Positions 9,392-17,845 of a stretch of DNA of 46,320 nucleotides are shown here, in pieces; the first letter of the stretch is position 1, and every line of letters starts with the position of its first letter. Source of the stretch: CAZPBN01 sp964584935 (GTDB taxonomy: Bacteria > Acidobacteriota > Aminicenantia > Aminicenantales > Aminicenantaceae); contig CAZPBN010000021.1 of assembly GCA_964584935.1 (NCBI GenBank), forward strand, positions 1 to 46,320, in the 5' to 3' direction. A program made the position numbers and the translations under genes. The notes beneath the pieces were generated by a model, which worked only from the letters and a program-made list of their open reading frames with translations, searched no databases and was not told where the DNA came from.

Positions 9392-10540
9392 TTACTGAGT
9401 AAGCAGGGAAATTGTTTTTTTGCGATAGGTTTTATAGTCTTGGGTTTCTGTGTTTATTTTGATATCAGGTTTGATACCGGTTGCCCATAATTTTTTTCCT
9501 GATGCCAGATAAAATATTCCGCTGGTTAAAAGAATTCCTGTTCCGTCTTCTAAGGGAAAGAGTTCTTGTTGAGCTGTCATTCCAAGAGTTTGATGTCCGA
9601 TAACCTTTGCTTTTTTAAATTCTTTTAAAACTCCTGCCACAATTTCTGATGGTCCCATCGTGGCTTGATTTGTCCACACCACCAATTTCAACTCACTGAG
9701 CACAGCTTTGTCCGGACAGGAGATGATTTGATTCTTTTTATCTTTATTTTTGATATACCCAATTTTTTTTGTTTGGAGAAAATTATTAATGAATTCACTC
9801 GCTTCTTCTATGTCTCCTTCATAACAGTTCCTGAGGTCAAGAACGAGAATACCTTTTTCTCCTTTGAGTTGAGGAATGAGGTCTGTCTTTATGTGTTCGT
9901 TGAGAGGAGGAAAGAAGTGGTTGATTTTAATAATTTTCCCTTCCTTTTCGAATTCAGAAAGAGAAAAAGGTTTTGTGAAAAGTTTTCTTCTCTTTATTTT
10001 GAATTCTTTTGTTTTGTTTTTTTCTATTATTGTAAGGTTTATTTCCTTTTTTTCTTTATCTTTGAGACGGAGATATAATTCTGAAAGACTCATCAGAAGA
10101 GTTGATTGGCCATTGATTTCGCTGATTGTATCTCCGATTTGGAGTTTCACTTTTTCTGCCGGAGAATTTTTTTTGATCCCAATGATTATGGGATAGAGAT
10201 TGTAACTTTTATAAAGAATGACTCCAATATCTTTCATATCATGGTCTCTTCGCTGTTTGTATTTAATAACGTCATCTTCATCCAAATATGCAGAGAGAAT
10301 ATCCAGATGATTAACCAAACCTTTGAAGGCACCGTTCATGGTTTTGGAAGGATTGACCTCCTCGATGTATTCACTGTTGATTAGAGTGACAACCTTCCTT
10401 ATAAGATCGATATTTTCCCGGGATGATGTTTCAGGCTTAAATCCGGGTAGAATGCTTTTATTGACTAAAAAAGAGAATGAGATGACTATGGAGAATGAAA
10501 AAAGAATAAGTTTGATATTGTTTTTTTTCATTTTTCTCAC
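9392..10540 (-). CDS. S41 (CtpA-like) peptidase homologue, apparently catalytically dead
   Basis: C-terminal-processing-peptidase fold of 382 residues: N-terminal membrane anchor (about 10-28), helical N-domain (45-95), PDZ domain (about 104-180, with SPAEKVKLQIGDTISEING) and S41 core (200-365). In active CtpA/Tsp proteins the nucleophile Ser and general-base Lys lie 25 residues apart in SASASE and GKG motifs. Here the ungapped equivalents are Gly296 (in ATMGPSE) and Met321 (in TLGMTAQQ), so both catalytic residues are replaced. The rest of the fold is intact and the frame is unbroken, so it looks like a maintained pseudoprotease. It lies 10 bases downstream of the degenerate envC gene. The start is GTG 10540, or possibly ATG 10531. 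Confidence 0.9.
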   Translation of the reverse strand: MRKMKKNNIKLILFSFSIVISFSFLVNKSILPGFKPETSSRENIDLIRKVVTLINSEYIEEVNPSKTMNGAFKGLVNHLDILSAYLDEDDVIKYKQRRDHDMKDIGVILYKSYNLYPIIIGIKKNSPAEKVKLQIGDTISEINGQSTLLMSLSELYLRLKDKEKKEINLTIIEKNKTKEFKIKRRKLFTKPFSLSEFEKEGKIIKINHFFPPLNEHIKTDLIPQLKGEKGILVLDLRNCYEGDIEEASEFINNFLQTKKIGYIKNKDKKNQIISCPDKAVLSELKLVVWTNQATMGPSEIVAGVLKEFKKAKVIGHQTLGMTAQQELFPLEDGTGILLTSGIFYLASGKKLWATGIKPDIKINTETQDYKTYRKKTISLLTQ

Positions 10541-10550
10541 TTAAATTTTA

Positions 10551-11717
10551 TCACCTTCTCTTGAGCCAATGCAAGGGATTTTGAGCTTCGGTGTTCTCTC
10601 GGATTTCGAAGTGAAGAGAGACTCCTTTGATGGAATGGAAATCTCCAATGGAAGCTATACTCTGTTCTGCTTGAACCATTTCTCCCTTTTTGACATAGAT
10701 TTCGGAGCAGCGTCCATAAATGGAATAGGATTTCATCCCGTGATCGATGATGACTAAATATCCATATCCCTGGAAATAATCGGCAAAGACGACTTTGCCT
10801 GGATGGACGGATTTTACTTGAGATGTTTCTTCAGGTGAAATTTCGATTCCTTTATTCATCGTAACTGTATTGAATTGAGGATGTTTCTCACGTCCGAATT
10901 GAGAAACAATGTTTCCTTGTATAGGCCAGGGAAGTTTTCCTTTTTTTTCATAAAAAGGAACCAAGGGAATATTGAGATGGTCCCCTTCTTCCTGAAGTCT
11001 TTGGACAAGTCTCAACAATTGTTCTTTTCTGGTTTCCTTTTCGTTCAGTATTTTTATATAGACGTCTTTATTTTTATTGATTTTTTTTATTAAATCTCTG
11101 TTTTTTTTCTCATTTTCATCAAGTTCGTTCTTTTTCCTTTTGTTTTTTTGAATTAAGTTTGAAATTTCCTCGGTTTTTTCCGAAAGCTCTTTTTCTGATT
11201 CTTGGAGTTTGATAAGAAAATCTAAATATTGGGATATGATCGTATCCTGATATTTAGCCAGAAAACTGAGATTTTTGCTTTCAGTTATGATATTTTTCAT
11301 ATCTTTTGCCTGGAGCATAAAATGGAAAAAGTTGAGATTTCCGTATTTGTATAAAGAAATGAGTACTTTTTTGACTGCTTTTTTTTCATTTTCCAGACTA
11401 GATCTGAGTTTATCAGTGCGTTCTTTCAGAGATATCAAGTCCTGGTTTGCTTTTTCTAATTGAAGATTGTATGAAGCTATCTGCTTTTTTATCATACTTT
11501 GTTTTAAGCCTATTTGGTCCAAGCTGGAAAGAAGGGAATACTCTTTTTGTTCTTCTTTTTGAATTTCATTCCGGATGGTCTCGATTTCTTCATTTATCTT
11601 ATTCAAGCGTTTCTGGTATTCGGATAATTTTTGAATGGATCCTACAAGATCAGATGAAAAGAGATGGGTAAAAACACTTATAAAAAGAATGAAAAGGAAA
11701 TAATGTTTAAAACGCAA
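10551..11717 (-). CDS. envC: EnvC-like murein hydrolase activator with degenerate LytM domain
   Basis: Secreted 388-residue protein: signal peptide (residues 1-21), long coiled coil (about 25-255, Glu/Lys/Leu heptads) and C-terminal LytM/M23 domain (about 265-388). EnvC proteins are non-enzymatic activators of AmiA/AmiB-type amidases and are controlled by FtsEX in E. coli. The zinc-ligand motifs are altered here: HxGxD reads NKGIE, the YxH motif reads YGRCS, and HLHFE reads SLHFE, so only one of the four expected ligands remains. The NKG sequence at the first site resembles E. coli EnvC, which supports the activator assignment over an active endopeptidase. No ftsE/ftsX is next to it; the upstream gene is an amino-acid symporter 10 bases away. 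The start appears to be TTG. Confidence 0.9.
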   Translation of the reverse strand: MRFKHYFLFILFISVFTHLFSSDLVGSIQKLSEYQKRLNKINEEIETIRNEIQKEEQKEYSLLSSLDQIGLKQSMIKKQIASYNLQLEKANQDLISLKERTDKLRSSLENEKKAVKKVLISLYKYGNLNFFHFMLQAKDMKNIITESKNLSFLAKYQDTIISQYLDFLIKLQESEKELSEKTEEISNLIQKNKRKKNELDENEKKNRDLIKKINKNKDVYIKILNEKETRKEQLLRLVQRLQEEGDHLNIPLVPFYEKKGKLPWPIQGNIVSQFGREKHPQFNTVTMNKGIEISPEETSQVKSVHPGKVVFADYFQGYGYLVIIDHGMKSYSIYGRCSEIYVKKGEMVQAEQSIASIGDFHSIKGVSLHFEIRENTEAQNPLHWLKRR

Positions 11718-11727
11718 TTTAAAAAAA

Positions 11728-13446
11728 TTATCCTTTTCGAATTTCTCTCATTTTTATTTTTTGGGCGTCTTCAGGATGGTCTTTTTTAAACTTTTTCCAG
11801 TATTCGAAAACGGATTGTTTCATATCTTTGTGGAGCACAAGAATGCCAAATAAATTAGGAGCCGCCATCAACACAATAGCCACAGCTGCCAAAGACCATA
11901 TAATTGTTGTATCAATCAGAGCTGCGGCAAAAAATGCAATGATATATATTATCCGATACAGCATAACAAATTTTTCACCGATAAGATAAGTGACAGCTCT
12001 GCTGCCATAGTAAGACCATGATATCACTGTGGAGAAGGCAAATAATAAAAGCCCCACTGAAACGATAAACTGTCCGTATTTTCCGAACAGTCCGTATTTG
12101 AACGCTTCGGCAGTTAAAACAGCACTGTGAACCAGAGATTTCCCTTTGACGTCTATGGATGTGTCCGTCAGCTTCCCTTCCGATACCTTAATCGTTCCAG
12201 TGATGGGTTCATCATCTCTCAAAAAGGTCATGTCTTCTGCGATCGACCGCGCGTGGATGACTGTGATATTATCTGGAGCTGTTAGGTGTCCTTCAACCAG
12301 GGATATTTCTCCTGAATAAGGGATTATATTGTCTGGGCTTTTTTTATTGAGATATTGGCTTAAGGCTTTCACATGTTCCGGATTTTCTCTTTGATAAATG
12401 CCCTGGATTATTTCCATATCTGCTCTTTCAAAGGTATTCGGTATTTTCTTCACCCATACCCCTGACGACATGATGGTTAATCCAGTTAAGGTGCAGATCA
12501 AAAGGGTATCAATAAAAGGCTCCAGTAAAGCCACCATTCCTTCAGAAACCGGTTCGTCTGCTCTGGCTGCAGAGTGAGCGATGGCTGCAGAACCTTGCCC
12601 TGCTTCGTTTGAGTATATTCCTCTGTTCACTCCTTTATTAAAAGCGAAGGCAACTGATGTTCCAAGGAAACCGCCTGCTGCAGCTGTTCCGGTAAAAACA
12701 TCAGAGAATATGGATTTTAGAGAAGGAAGGATATTTTGATAATTCAATATGATAACACTTAAGGCTCCAATGACATACAAAACAGCCATAAAAGGGACTA
12801 CTTTTTCAGTCACTTTGGCGATTCTTTTGATCCCTCCAATGATAATCAAAGCAAGGAACACGGAGAGGATACTTCCTACGATGATGGGCTTCAAATGAAA
12901 AGTGGATTGAATCGAAGTAGCGATATTATTGATTTGAGGCATATTCCCTGTTCCGAATGTGCATATGATGGTGGCAATGGCAAAAGTGATAGCCAGCCAC
13001 TTCATATTCAGTTTTTTATCCATATAGTACATGGGCCCACCTGAAATGGTTCCTTCTTTTCCTTCTTTATTGATGTCCCTGTATTTATGGGAGAGTGTGA
13101 CCTCTACGAATTTCGTGGTCATACCAAAAAAGGCGGTCGCCCACATCCAGAAAAGGGCAGCCGGGCCCCCGATATAAATGGCTAATCCAACCCCTCCAAT
13201 ATTTCCTGTGCCGATCGTTCCGGACAATGCGGTTGCCAGGGATTGAAAATGAGTGGTGTCCCCTTCAAAAGTATCTTTTTCATATTTAGCTGAAACGATT
13301 CTGATCGCATGACGAAAAAATCTCAATTGAGGAAAACGCAGATAGAGAGTGAAAAAAATTCCTGTTCCCAGCAGAAGTAGAGGGAACCAACCACTGTTTC
13401 CTAGATAGCCGTCTAGAGTTACGAGAAAATTGTTTATTGCATCCAT
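11728..13446 (-). CDS. Alanine/sodium symporter (AGCS family) with a large loop insertion
   Basis: Inner-membrane sodium-coupled amino-acid (alanine/glycine) symporter. Family marks are the GTGNIGGVGLAIYIGGPAA region near residue 75-95 and NKGVNRGIYSNEAGQGSAAI near residue 270-290, with about ten to eleven membrane segments. At 572 residues it is about 100 longer than the typical 440-480. The extra length is one hydrophilic block at about residues 330-440, between the helix ending IMSSGVW and the one beginning near LTAEAFKYG, containing strand-like segments. The block is in frame and free of low-complexity sequence. It heads the minus-strand run into envC. An AAGGTGG ribosome site lies upstream of ATG 13446. 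Confidence 0.92.
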   Translation of the reverse strand: MDAINNFLVTLDGYLGNSGWFPLLLLGTGIFFTLYLRFPQLRFFRHAIRIVSAKYEKDTFEGDTTHFQSLATALSGTIGTGNIGGVGLAIYIGGPAALFWMWATAFFGMTTKFVEVTLSHKYRDINKEGKEGTISGGPMYYMDKKLNMKWLAITFAIATIICTFGTGNMPQINNIATSIQSTFHLKPIIVGSILSVFLALIIIGGIKRIAKVTEKVVPFMAVLYVIGALSVIILNYQNILPSLKSIFSDVFTGTAAAGGFLGTSVAFAFNKGVNRGIYSNEAGQGSAAIAHSAARADEPVSEGMVALLEPFIDTLLICTLTGLTIMSSGVWVKKIPNTFERADMEIIQGIYQRENPEHVKALSQYLNKKSPDNIIPYSGEISLVEGHLTAPDNITVIHARSIAEDMTFLRDDEPITGTIKVSEGKLTDTSIDVKGKSLVHSAVLTAEAFKYGLFGKYGQFIVSVGLLLFAFSTVISWSYYGSRAVTYLIGEKFVMLYRIIYIIAFFAAALIDTTIIWSLAAVAIVLMAAPNLFGILVLHKDMKQSVFEYWKKFKKDHPEDAQKIKMREIRKG

Positions 13447-13510
13447 GAAGCCACCTTATAGAAAACTGATGATTTCAAAAACAATTTGAACAAACAGTAA
13501 AACATGGGAA

Positions 13511-13539
13511 ATTCTATCAGAAAAGATTTTGTTGTGCAA
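13511..13539 (-). promoter_or_regulatory. Possible sigma-70 promoter for the symporter/envC run
   Basis: On the minus strand a TAGAAT -10 (13511-13516, five of six consensus) is 17 bases from a weak -35 TTGCAC (13534-13539, three of six). It lies about 65 bases upstream of ATG 13446. Only the -10 and spacing are convincing. Confidence 0.35.
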
Positions 13540-13553
13540 TCAGAATTAAATAA

Positions 13554-13580
13554 GTAGGACACGGTCCCCGAACGAGCCGA
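13554..13580. repeat. REP-like GC-rich palindromic repeat, copy 1
   Basis: A short GC-rich unit starting GTAGGACACGGTCCCCG and ending GAACGAGCC, in an otherwise AT-rich spacer. It matches copies at 16161-16190, 16289-16316 and 42522-42548. The shared layout is GTAGGG, CC, a CCCCG centre and a GGGCC/GAGCC end, forming an imperfect hairpin. It lies just beyond the 3' end of the flippase-like gene. Confidence 0.6.
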
Positions 13581-13601
13581 TCATATGAAGAATAAACCAA
13601 T

Positions 13602-14576
13602 TTATGATTTGTTTGAAACATGGATTTGTTTTTTCCGGAATATGTATATGATTCCTCCCAAAATTCCAATAATAAGAGTGAACGCTATATCGGCTATGGC
13701 AGAAAAAGCGATCGCAGCGGCTCCTGAAATTCCGTAAAATGCGAATATTTTCGTATAGGCTCCCTCTCTGAGGCCGTGCCCCCCGATGGTCACCGGAATG
13801 ATGAGAATGATGAGGACGATAGGGATGAATACAAAATAATCAAGAACAGCAGGACTGAGATTCAAAGCTTTACCCACGAGATAGTAATGAAGAATCACAT
13901 TGATCTGAAGGAGGAAAGCCCAAAAAAGGGCTTTTATCAAAGCGGCTTTTTTCTTCTTATAGACGAATACGGAACCTCTGAAATCAATGATTTTATCTTT
14001 TATGCTTTTAAAGAAACCTTTCTCCGGGATGATAGCAATCAATTTTTCAGAAAAAGGCATAAAAAAACCAATAATCAGTAACAATCCCAAGATTCCGACA
14101 GAAAGAGCAATCCATATAACAGGAACTTTTTGAGCCATGTCTATACGGATTAAAGAGGCTGTCAACACAAAAAGAAGAAGCACGATGATTCCGGTGAGCC
14201 GTTCGACAAGAATAATTGCTGAAGATTTAAGAATTGATTTTGAATATTGGGAGCCGTCCCAGATACGCACCAGGTCTCCTCCAAAGCGGGTGGGAAGGAA
14301 ATTATTGAAAAATGACCCCACCAGATAAGATTTGATTAAAAAAGTTAAAGGGACGTGATCTCCATGAGCCTGGATAAGAATCTTCCACCGGATGGCGCTG
14401 ATGATCAAACCCAGGGAATGAAGAGAAAAGGAAACGACAACCCAGAAAAGATTTGCGGATTTGATGTGGGCAAAGATGTCCTTTACTGAAATTCTAAAGA
14501 TCAGAAGGAAGGCAATTATAGAAAAACTGACAAAAAATTTGAAAATGAATTTTAAGTATTTTTTTCTTTTAGGCAT
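13602..14576 (-). CDS. Lysylphosphatidylglycerol synthase TM-region / flippase-like (UPF0104) membrane protein
   Basis: 324-residue polytopic membrane protein of the LPG_synthase_TM family (AglD/MprF N-terminal-like, often called flippase-like domain). About eight hydrophobic segments are visible. Family landmarks are SAIRWKILIQAHG near residue 60, the conserved SYLVGSFFNNFLPTRFGGDL near residues 85-104, VERLTGI near 125 and IPVTIGGHGLREGAY near 260-275. Members are proposed to move lipid-linked or phospholipid substrates across the membrane, but the substrate cannot be told here. It begins 44 bases after the NSS transporter stop, suggesting co-transcription. A remnant of a second copy of its 3' end survives at 16357-16398. 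Confidence 0.88.
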   Translation of the reverse strand: MPKRKKYLKFIFKFFVSFSIIAFLLIFRISVKDIFAHIKSANLFWVVVSFSLHSLGLIISAIRWKILIQAHGDHVPLTFLIKSYLVGSFFNNFLPTRFGGDLVRIWDGSQYSKSILKSSAIILVERLTGIIVLLLFVLTASLIRIDMAQKVPVIWIALSVGILGLLLIIGFFMPFSEKLIAIIPEKGFFKSIKDKIIDFRGSVFVYKKKKAALIKALFWAFLLQINVILHYYLVGKALNLSPAVLDYFVFIPIVLIILIIPVTIGGHGLREGAYTKIFAFYGISGAAAIAFSAIADIAFTLIIGILGGIIYIFRKKQIHVSNKS

Positions 14577-14620
14577 ACAGTCCCTTGAATTATTCTATTT
14601 TATCTTCAATGATTCTTGCT

Positions 14621-15982
14621 CTATCCTGAAATAATGGTTTTGATGAAAATAAGAATTATAATGATAGCGATTGGGGAAAGAAATCTTATTGAAAAAGACC
14701 AAAAAGGTCTTATTTTGAATTTAGGATTTCCCGACAGGACTTCTTTGGAAGCATTTTTTATTCCCCAGACATAGCCAATAAATAAGGACACTAAAAGAGC
14801 GCCGACCGCCAGGGAAATGTTTCCGAAAATGGTATCCACGATCCCGAAAAAGTTTAACTTTGTAAAAAAATCCATCCCTCCTGAAGACAATGCCGAAGGA
14901 ATTCCAAGAATAAAAGTCAAGATTCCTACCATGAACGCAGCTTTTTTTCTTGACCAGTTTCGTTCGTCTATGAAATAAGATACAGGTGCTTCTAGAACTG
15001 ATATGGTGGAAGTCAAGGCAGCAACACATAAAAGAGCGAAGAATAGAGAACCGAAAATAAATCCTCCCTGGATCTTTGAGAATATTAGAGGAAAAACTTT
15101 AAACACAAGACTGGGCCCTGCCGAAGGGGAAATTCCCGGGATGGCAAAAAGAGTGGGGAATATGATTATTCCAGCCAGGAAAGCGATTAAGCTGTCCGAA
15201 AAGCAAACCCATCCTGCTGAAGAAACAAGATTATCTTTTTTATTTAGGTAGCTGCCGTAGGTGATCATGACTCCCATTCCCAGACTTAAAGAGAAGAATG
15301 CCTGTCCCAGAGCAAATAAAATGACCTTTCCGTTCAGTTTGGAGAAATCTGGATTGAGATAATAGGATATTCCTTTTTCAGCTCCGGGAAGGGTCAGGGC
15401 TTTTATTGCCAGAAAGATTATCAGAAGAAAAAGAATGGGCATCAATATTTTTGTTGATTTTTCTATTCCCTTGTTAACACCTTTAGAGACTATAAAGGTG
15501 GTGATCCCAATAACGATGAGCAGGCAAAGGATCGATTGAAGGGGATTGGAACTGAATTCCGTAAATATTTTTTTGGAGAGATCACTGGTGATCGATCCTT
15601 TAAAGGTGCCGGTGATGGATTTGTATAAATAGCCGACAGCCCATCCAGCAGCAACCGCATAGTAGGAGAGAATAAAAGTGGCTGTGATCAATCCCAGATA
15701 GCCAATTGACTGCCATAAGGGACCGGATTTGATTTGCTTTATGGCGCCTACTGGATTTTTTTGGGAGTGACGTCCAATAATCAATTCTGCGAGCATGACC
15801 GTGAATCCAATGAACACCACAGCCAGAATATAGACAAAAACAAATACAGCCCCGCCGTTTTTGCCTACTGCCATGGGGAACCGCCATATATTACCCAAAC
15901 CTATGGCAGAGCCAGTGGCAGCAAAAATAAACGCTATTTTGGAGCCCCAGCTTCCTCTTTTATTCAGATTTAAATTTGCCAT
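14621..15982 (-). CDS. Sodium-dependent transporter, NSS/SNF family (copy 1)
   Basis: Sodium-coupled symporter of the neurotransmitter:sodium symporter family (LeuT/MhsT type), probably for amino acids. 453 residues and 11-12 membrane segments. The N-terminal unwound-helix motif SAIGLGNIWRFP (residues about 25-36) that forms the Na+ and substrate sites is intact after WGSKIAFIFAATG. Other landmarks are GQAFFSLSLGMGVMITYGSY near residue 230-250 and a Gly-rich helix with SSGGMDFFTKLNFFG. It is a close tandem paralogue of 16460-17827, with the same WGSKIAFIFAA start and the same TSTIS and ERNWSRKKAA segments. The ribosome site is weak (AAGAAGAAAA). The flippase-like gene follows by 44 bases. Confidence 0.95.
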   Translation of the reverse strand: MANLNLNKRGSWGSKIAFIFAATGSAIGLGNIWRFPMAVGKNGGAVFVFVYILAVVFIGFTVMLAELIIGRHSQKNPVGAIKQIKSGPLWQSIGYLGLITATFILSYYAVAAGWAVGYLYKSITGTFKGSITSDLSKKIFTEFSSNPLQSILCLLIVIGITTFIVSKGVNKGIEKSTKILMPILFLLIIFLAIKALTLPGAEKGISYYLNPDFSKLNGKVILFALGQAFFSLSLGMGVMITYGSYLNKKDNLVSSAGWVCFSDSLIAFLAGIIIFPTLFAIPGISPSAGPSLVFKVFPLIFSKIQGGFIFGSLFFALLCVAALTSTISVLEAPVSYFIDERNWSRKKAAFMVGILTFILGIPSALSSGGMDFFTKLNFFGIVDTIFGNISLAVGALLVSLFIGYVWGIKNASKEVLSGNPKFKIRPFWSFSIRFLSPIAIIIILIFIKTIISG

Positions 15983-16160
15983 TGTCGTTTTCTTCTTTAT
16001 AAATTTTTAAGGTTCATAAATGAGGATGTATTATTATCATAAAATTTGGTAATTGTAAAAGAAGAATAATAATGAAGTTCCGAGTTTTTTCTTTCCTAGA
16101 ATAAAAAAATATACAGGATCAGGTTAATGGATTCGAAAACACGCAGGATTTGACCCAGCA

Positions 16161-16190
16161 TGTAGGGCCAAATCCCCGTATTGGGCCGTA
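16161..16190. repeat. REP-like palindromic repeat, copy 2
   Basis: Begins TGTAGGGCCAAATCCCCG and closes with TATTGGGCC, giving self-complementary GGCC ends around a CCCCG centre. Closest to the inverted copy at 42522-42548. Confidence 0.6.
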
Positions 16191-16225
16191 TTTATTGATA
16201 CCAGCGTTCTTTATATTTCCCGGAC

Positions 16226-16256
16226 TGTTCGGGGACCAGTCCCTTCATATGTCATT
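16226..16256. repeat. REP-like repeat, inverted and degenerate copy
   Basis: TGTTCGGGGACCAGTCCCTT followed by CATATG. Read on the minus strand this gives GGTCCCCGAAC preceded by CATATGAAG, which shares both the core and the ATATGAA flank with the copies at 13554 and 16289. Orientation is opposite to its neighbours. Confidence 0.5.
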
Positions 16257-16288
16257 GTCCGACTTGATCGGGCAATCCAAACCTATTC

Positions 16289-16316
16289 TGTAGGGCCCGG
16301 TCCGCGAACGGGCCTT
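16289..16316. repeat. REP-like palindromic repeat, copy 3
   Basis: Begins TGTAGGGCCCGGTCCGCG and ends GAACGGGCC; GGCCCG ends pair to form a strong hairpin. It is the positional counterpart of the copy at 13554-13580, since both lie just past a flippase 3' end. Confidence 0.65.
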
Positions 16317-16356
16317 TTATATGAACAATTAACCTATTTATGGATTTTTTGAACTA

Positions 16357-16398
16357 TCAATTCGTTTTTTTCCGAAATATGTATATGTATGTCATTCC
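16357..16398 (-). pseudogene. Remnant of the 3' end of a second flippase-like gene
   Basis: Read on the minus strand this encodes GMTYIYIFRKKTN and a stop, matching the extreme C-terminus of the 13602-14576 product (GIIYIFRKKQIHVSNKS). Nucleotide similarity continues past the stop to the REP-like unit at 16289-16316, as it does at 13554-13601. The remnant follows NSS copy 2 exactly as the intact flippase gene follows NSS copy 1. This points to a tandem duplication of an NSS-flippase block followed by loss of most of one flippase gene. Confidence 0.7.
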
Positions 16399-16459
16399 AG
16401 ATTTCCGAAATATTCTGTAGGGTTCACCCCTTTGCCAGCCCTGAACGATTCACTTTGAT

Positions 16460-17827
16460 TCATCCGGTGAGTGTCTTTATGAAAATAAGAATGAGAATTA
16501 TGGCTGCAGGAGCAAGGAATTTGACATTGAACATCCATAATGGTTTTAATCGAAAACGGGAATTCCCGAAGGAGATTTCTTTAAGCGCGTTTTTAGCTTT
16601 CCATATATAGGATAAAAATAGACTTATGATCAATCCTCCCAGAGCGAGGACAATATTGCCGAAAACAAGATCCATTTTTGACATGACATTGAGTTTGGTG
16701 AAAAATTGGATTCCTCCATGGGAAAGACCTGAGGGGATACCAACCAAAAAACAAATAGTCCCCACAGTGAGAGCTGCTTTCTTTCTTGACCATTTTCTTT
16801 CGTCAACGAAATAAGCCACAGGGACCTCCAGCATCGATATGGTAGAGGTTAAAGCAGCAATAAGCAGAAGGAAAAAGAATAGTATTCCAAAGATATATCC
16901 TCCCGGCATTTTCGATATGATGATTGGGAAAACCTGAAACATCAATCCGGCGCTGGGAGTAAATTTTTCCGGGCTGATACCCGGAGTGGCAAAGAGAGTG
17001 GGGAAAATAATAAATCCGGTTAGAAGAGCAACCAGAGTGGTGGAAAAACAAACCCAGCCTGCAGAAGAAACCAGGTTGTCTTTTTTGGAAAGATAGCTGG
17101 CATAGGTAATCATGGTTCCTACTCCCACACTCAGAGAAAAGAAAGCCTGCCCTACAGCGAAAAATATCACTTTCATATTGAGCTTTGAGAAGTCAGGTTT
17201 GAGATAGAACTCAAGGCCTTCTCCGGCACCGGGAAGAGTTACAGCCCTTATGGCAAGTATGATGATGAGGGAAAACAAGACAGGCATAAGGATTCTCGAC
17301 CATTTTTCGATCCCTTTTTTGATTCCTTTGGTGATAACCAATGTGGTTATCAATATAATGGCAAACAGGCAAATTGTTGTTAACACAGGATTTGAGGCGA
17401 ATTTATTAAATAGATCCTGGGACAAATTCCATGATATTTCCCCCTGAAATGCCCCTGAGACTGTTTTGAAAAAATAACCAAAAGCCCAGCCGGCAACAAC
17501 GCCGTAATAAGAAAGGATGCAGGCACATCCAATAATTCCCATATAACCTGCCAGTTTCCAGGGGGAATGGGGTTTTATTTTTTCGTAGGCTCCCACAGGA
17601 TTTTTTTGAGTGTGTCTTCCTATGGAAAACTCGGCGAGCATGATGGTGAATCCAATGAAAAACACAGCGATAATATAAAAAAGAACAAAAATAGCGCCTC
17701 CGTTGAGTCCAACCATAATGGGAAATCTCCATATGCTTCCCAAGCCTATAGCTGAGCCTGAAGCGGCAAATATAAAAGCTATTTTAGAGCCCCAGTTTCC
17801 CCGTTTTTTCAACTCGTCACTATCCAT
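16460..17827 (-). CDS. Sodium-dependent transporter, NSS/SNF family (copy 2)
   Basis: Paralogue of the NSS symporter at 14621-15982, 455 residues, with the same LeuT-fold landmarks: WGSKIAFIFAASGSAIGLG at residues about 12-30, SIWRFP at 31-36, and GQAFFSLSVGVGTMITYASY near 235. It differs in many loop and core positions, so the duplication is not recent or the two have specialised for different substrates. The Asn of the NIWRFP motif in copy 1 is Ser here. A perfect inverted repeat at 17846-17864 and an AAGGAGAT ribosome site lie upstream. The flippase gene that would follow is reduced to a 3' remnant. Confidence 0.95.
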   Translation of the reverse strand: MDSDELKKRGNWGSKIAFIFAASGSAIGLGSIWRFPIMVGLNGGAIFVLFYIIAVFFIGFTIMLAEFSIGRHTQKNPVGAYEKIKPHSPWKLAGYMGIIGCACILSYYGVVAGWAFGYFFKTVSGAFQGEISWNLSQDLFNKFASNPVLTTICLFAIILITTLVITKGIKKGIEKWSRILMPVLFSLIIILAIRAVTLPGAGEGLEFYLKPDFSKLNMKVIFFAVGQAFFSLSVGVGTMITYASYLSKKDNLVSSAGWVCFSTTLVALLTGFIIFPTLFATPGISPEKFTPSAGLMFQVFPIIISKMPGGYIFGILFFFLLLIAALTSTISMLEVPVAYFVDERKWSRKKAALTVGTICFLVGIPSGLSHGGIQFFTKLNVMSKMDLVFGNIVLALGGLIISLFLSYIWKAKNALKEISFGNSRFRLKPLWMFNVKFLAPAAIILILIFIKTLTG

Positions 17828-17845
17828 TTTATCTCCTTAATTTAA

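Larger units (their letters stand above)
15983..16459. other. Intergenic spacer with duplication scars and REP-like repeats
   Basis: Between the two NSS genes lie 477 bases without a full gene. They hold three GC-rich REP-like units (16161-16190, 16226-16256 inverted, 16289-16316) and a stretch (16290-16398) clearly homologous to 13554-13660, the 3' end and downstream flank of the flippase-like gene. Near 16418-16450 another TGTAGGG-initiated GC-rich segment resembles a degenerate repeat. The 15983-16140 part is AT-rich and holds nothing I can identify beyond the probable promoter area of NSS copy 1. Confidence 0.7.

Noticed and set aside
10551..11717. Calling the M23 protein an active endopeptidase
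   Set aside because: Three of the four zinc-ligand positions are substituted, so activator function is the better call.
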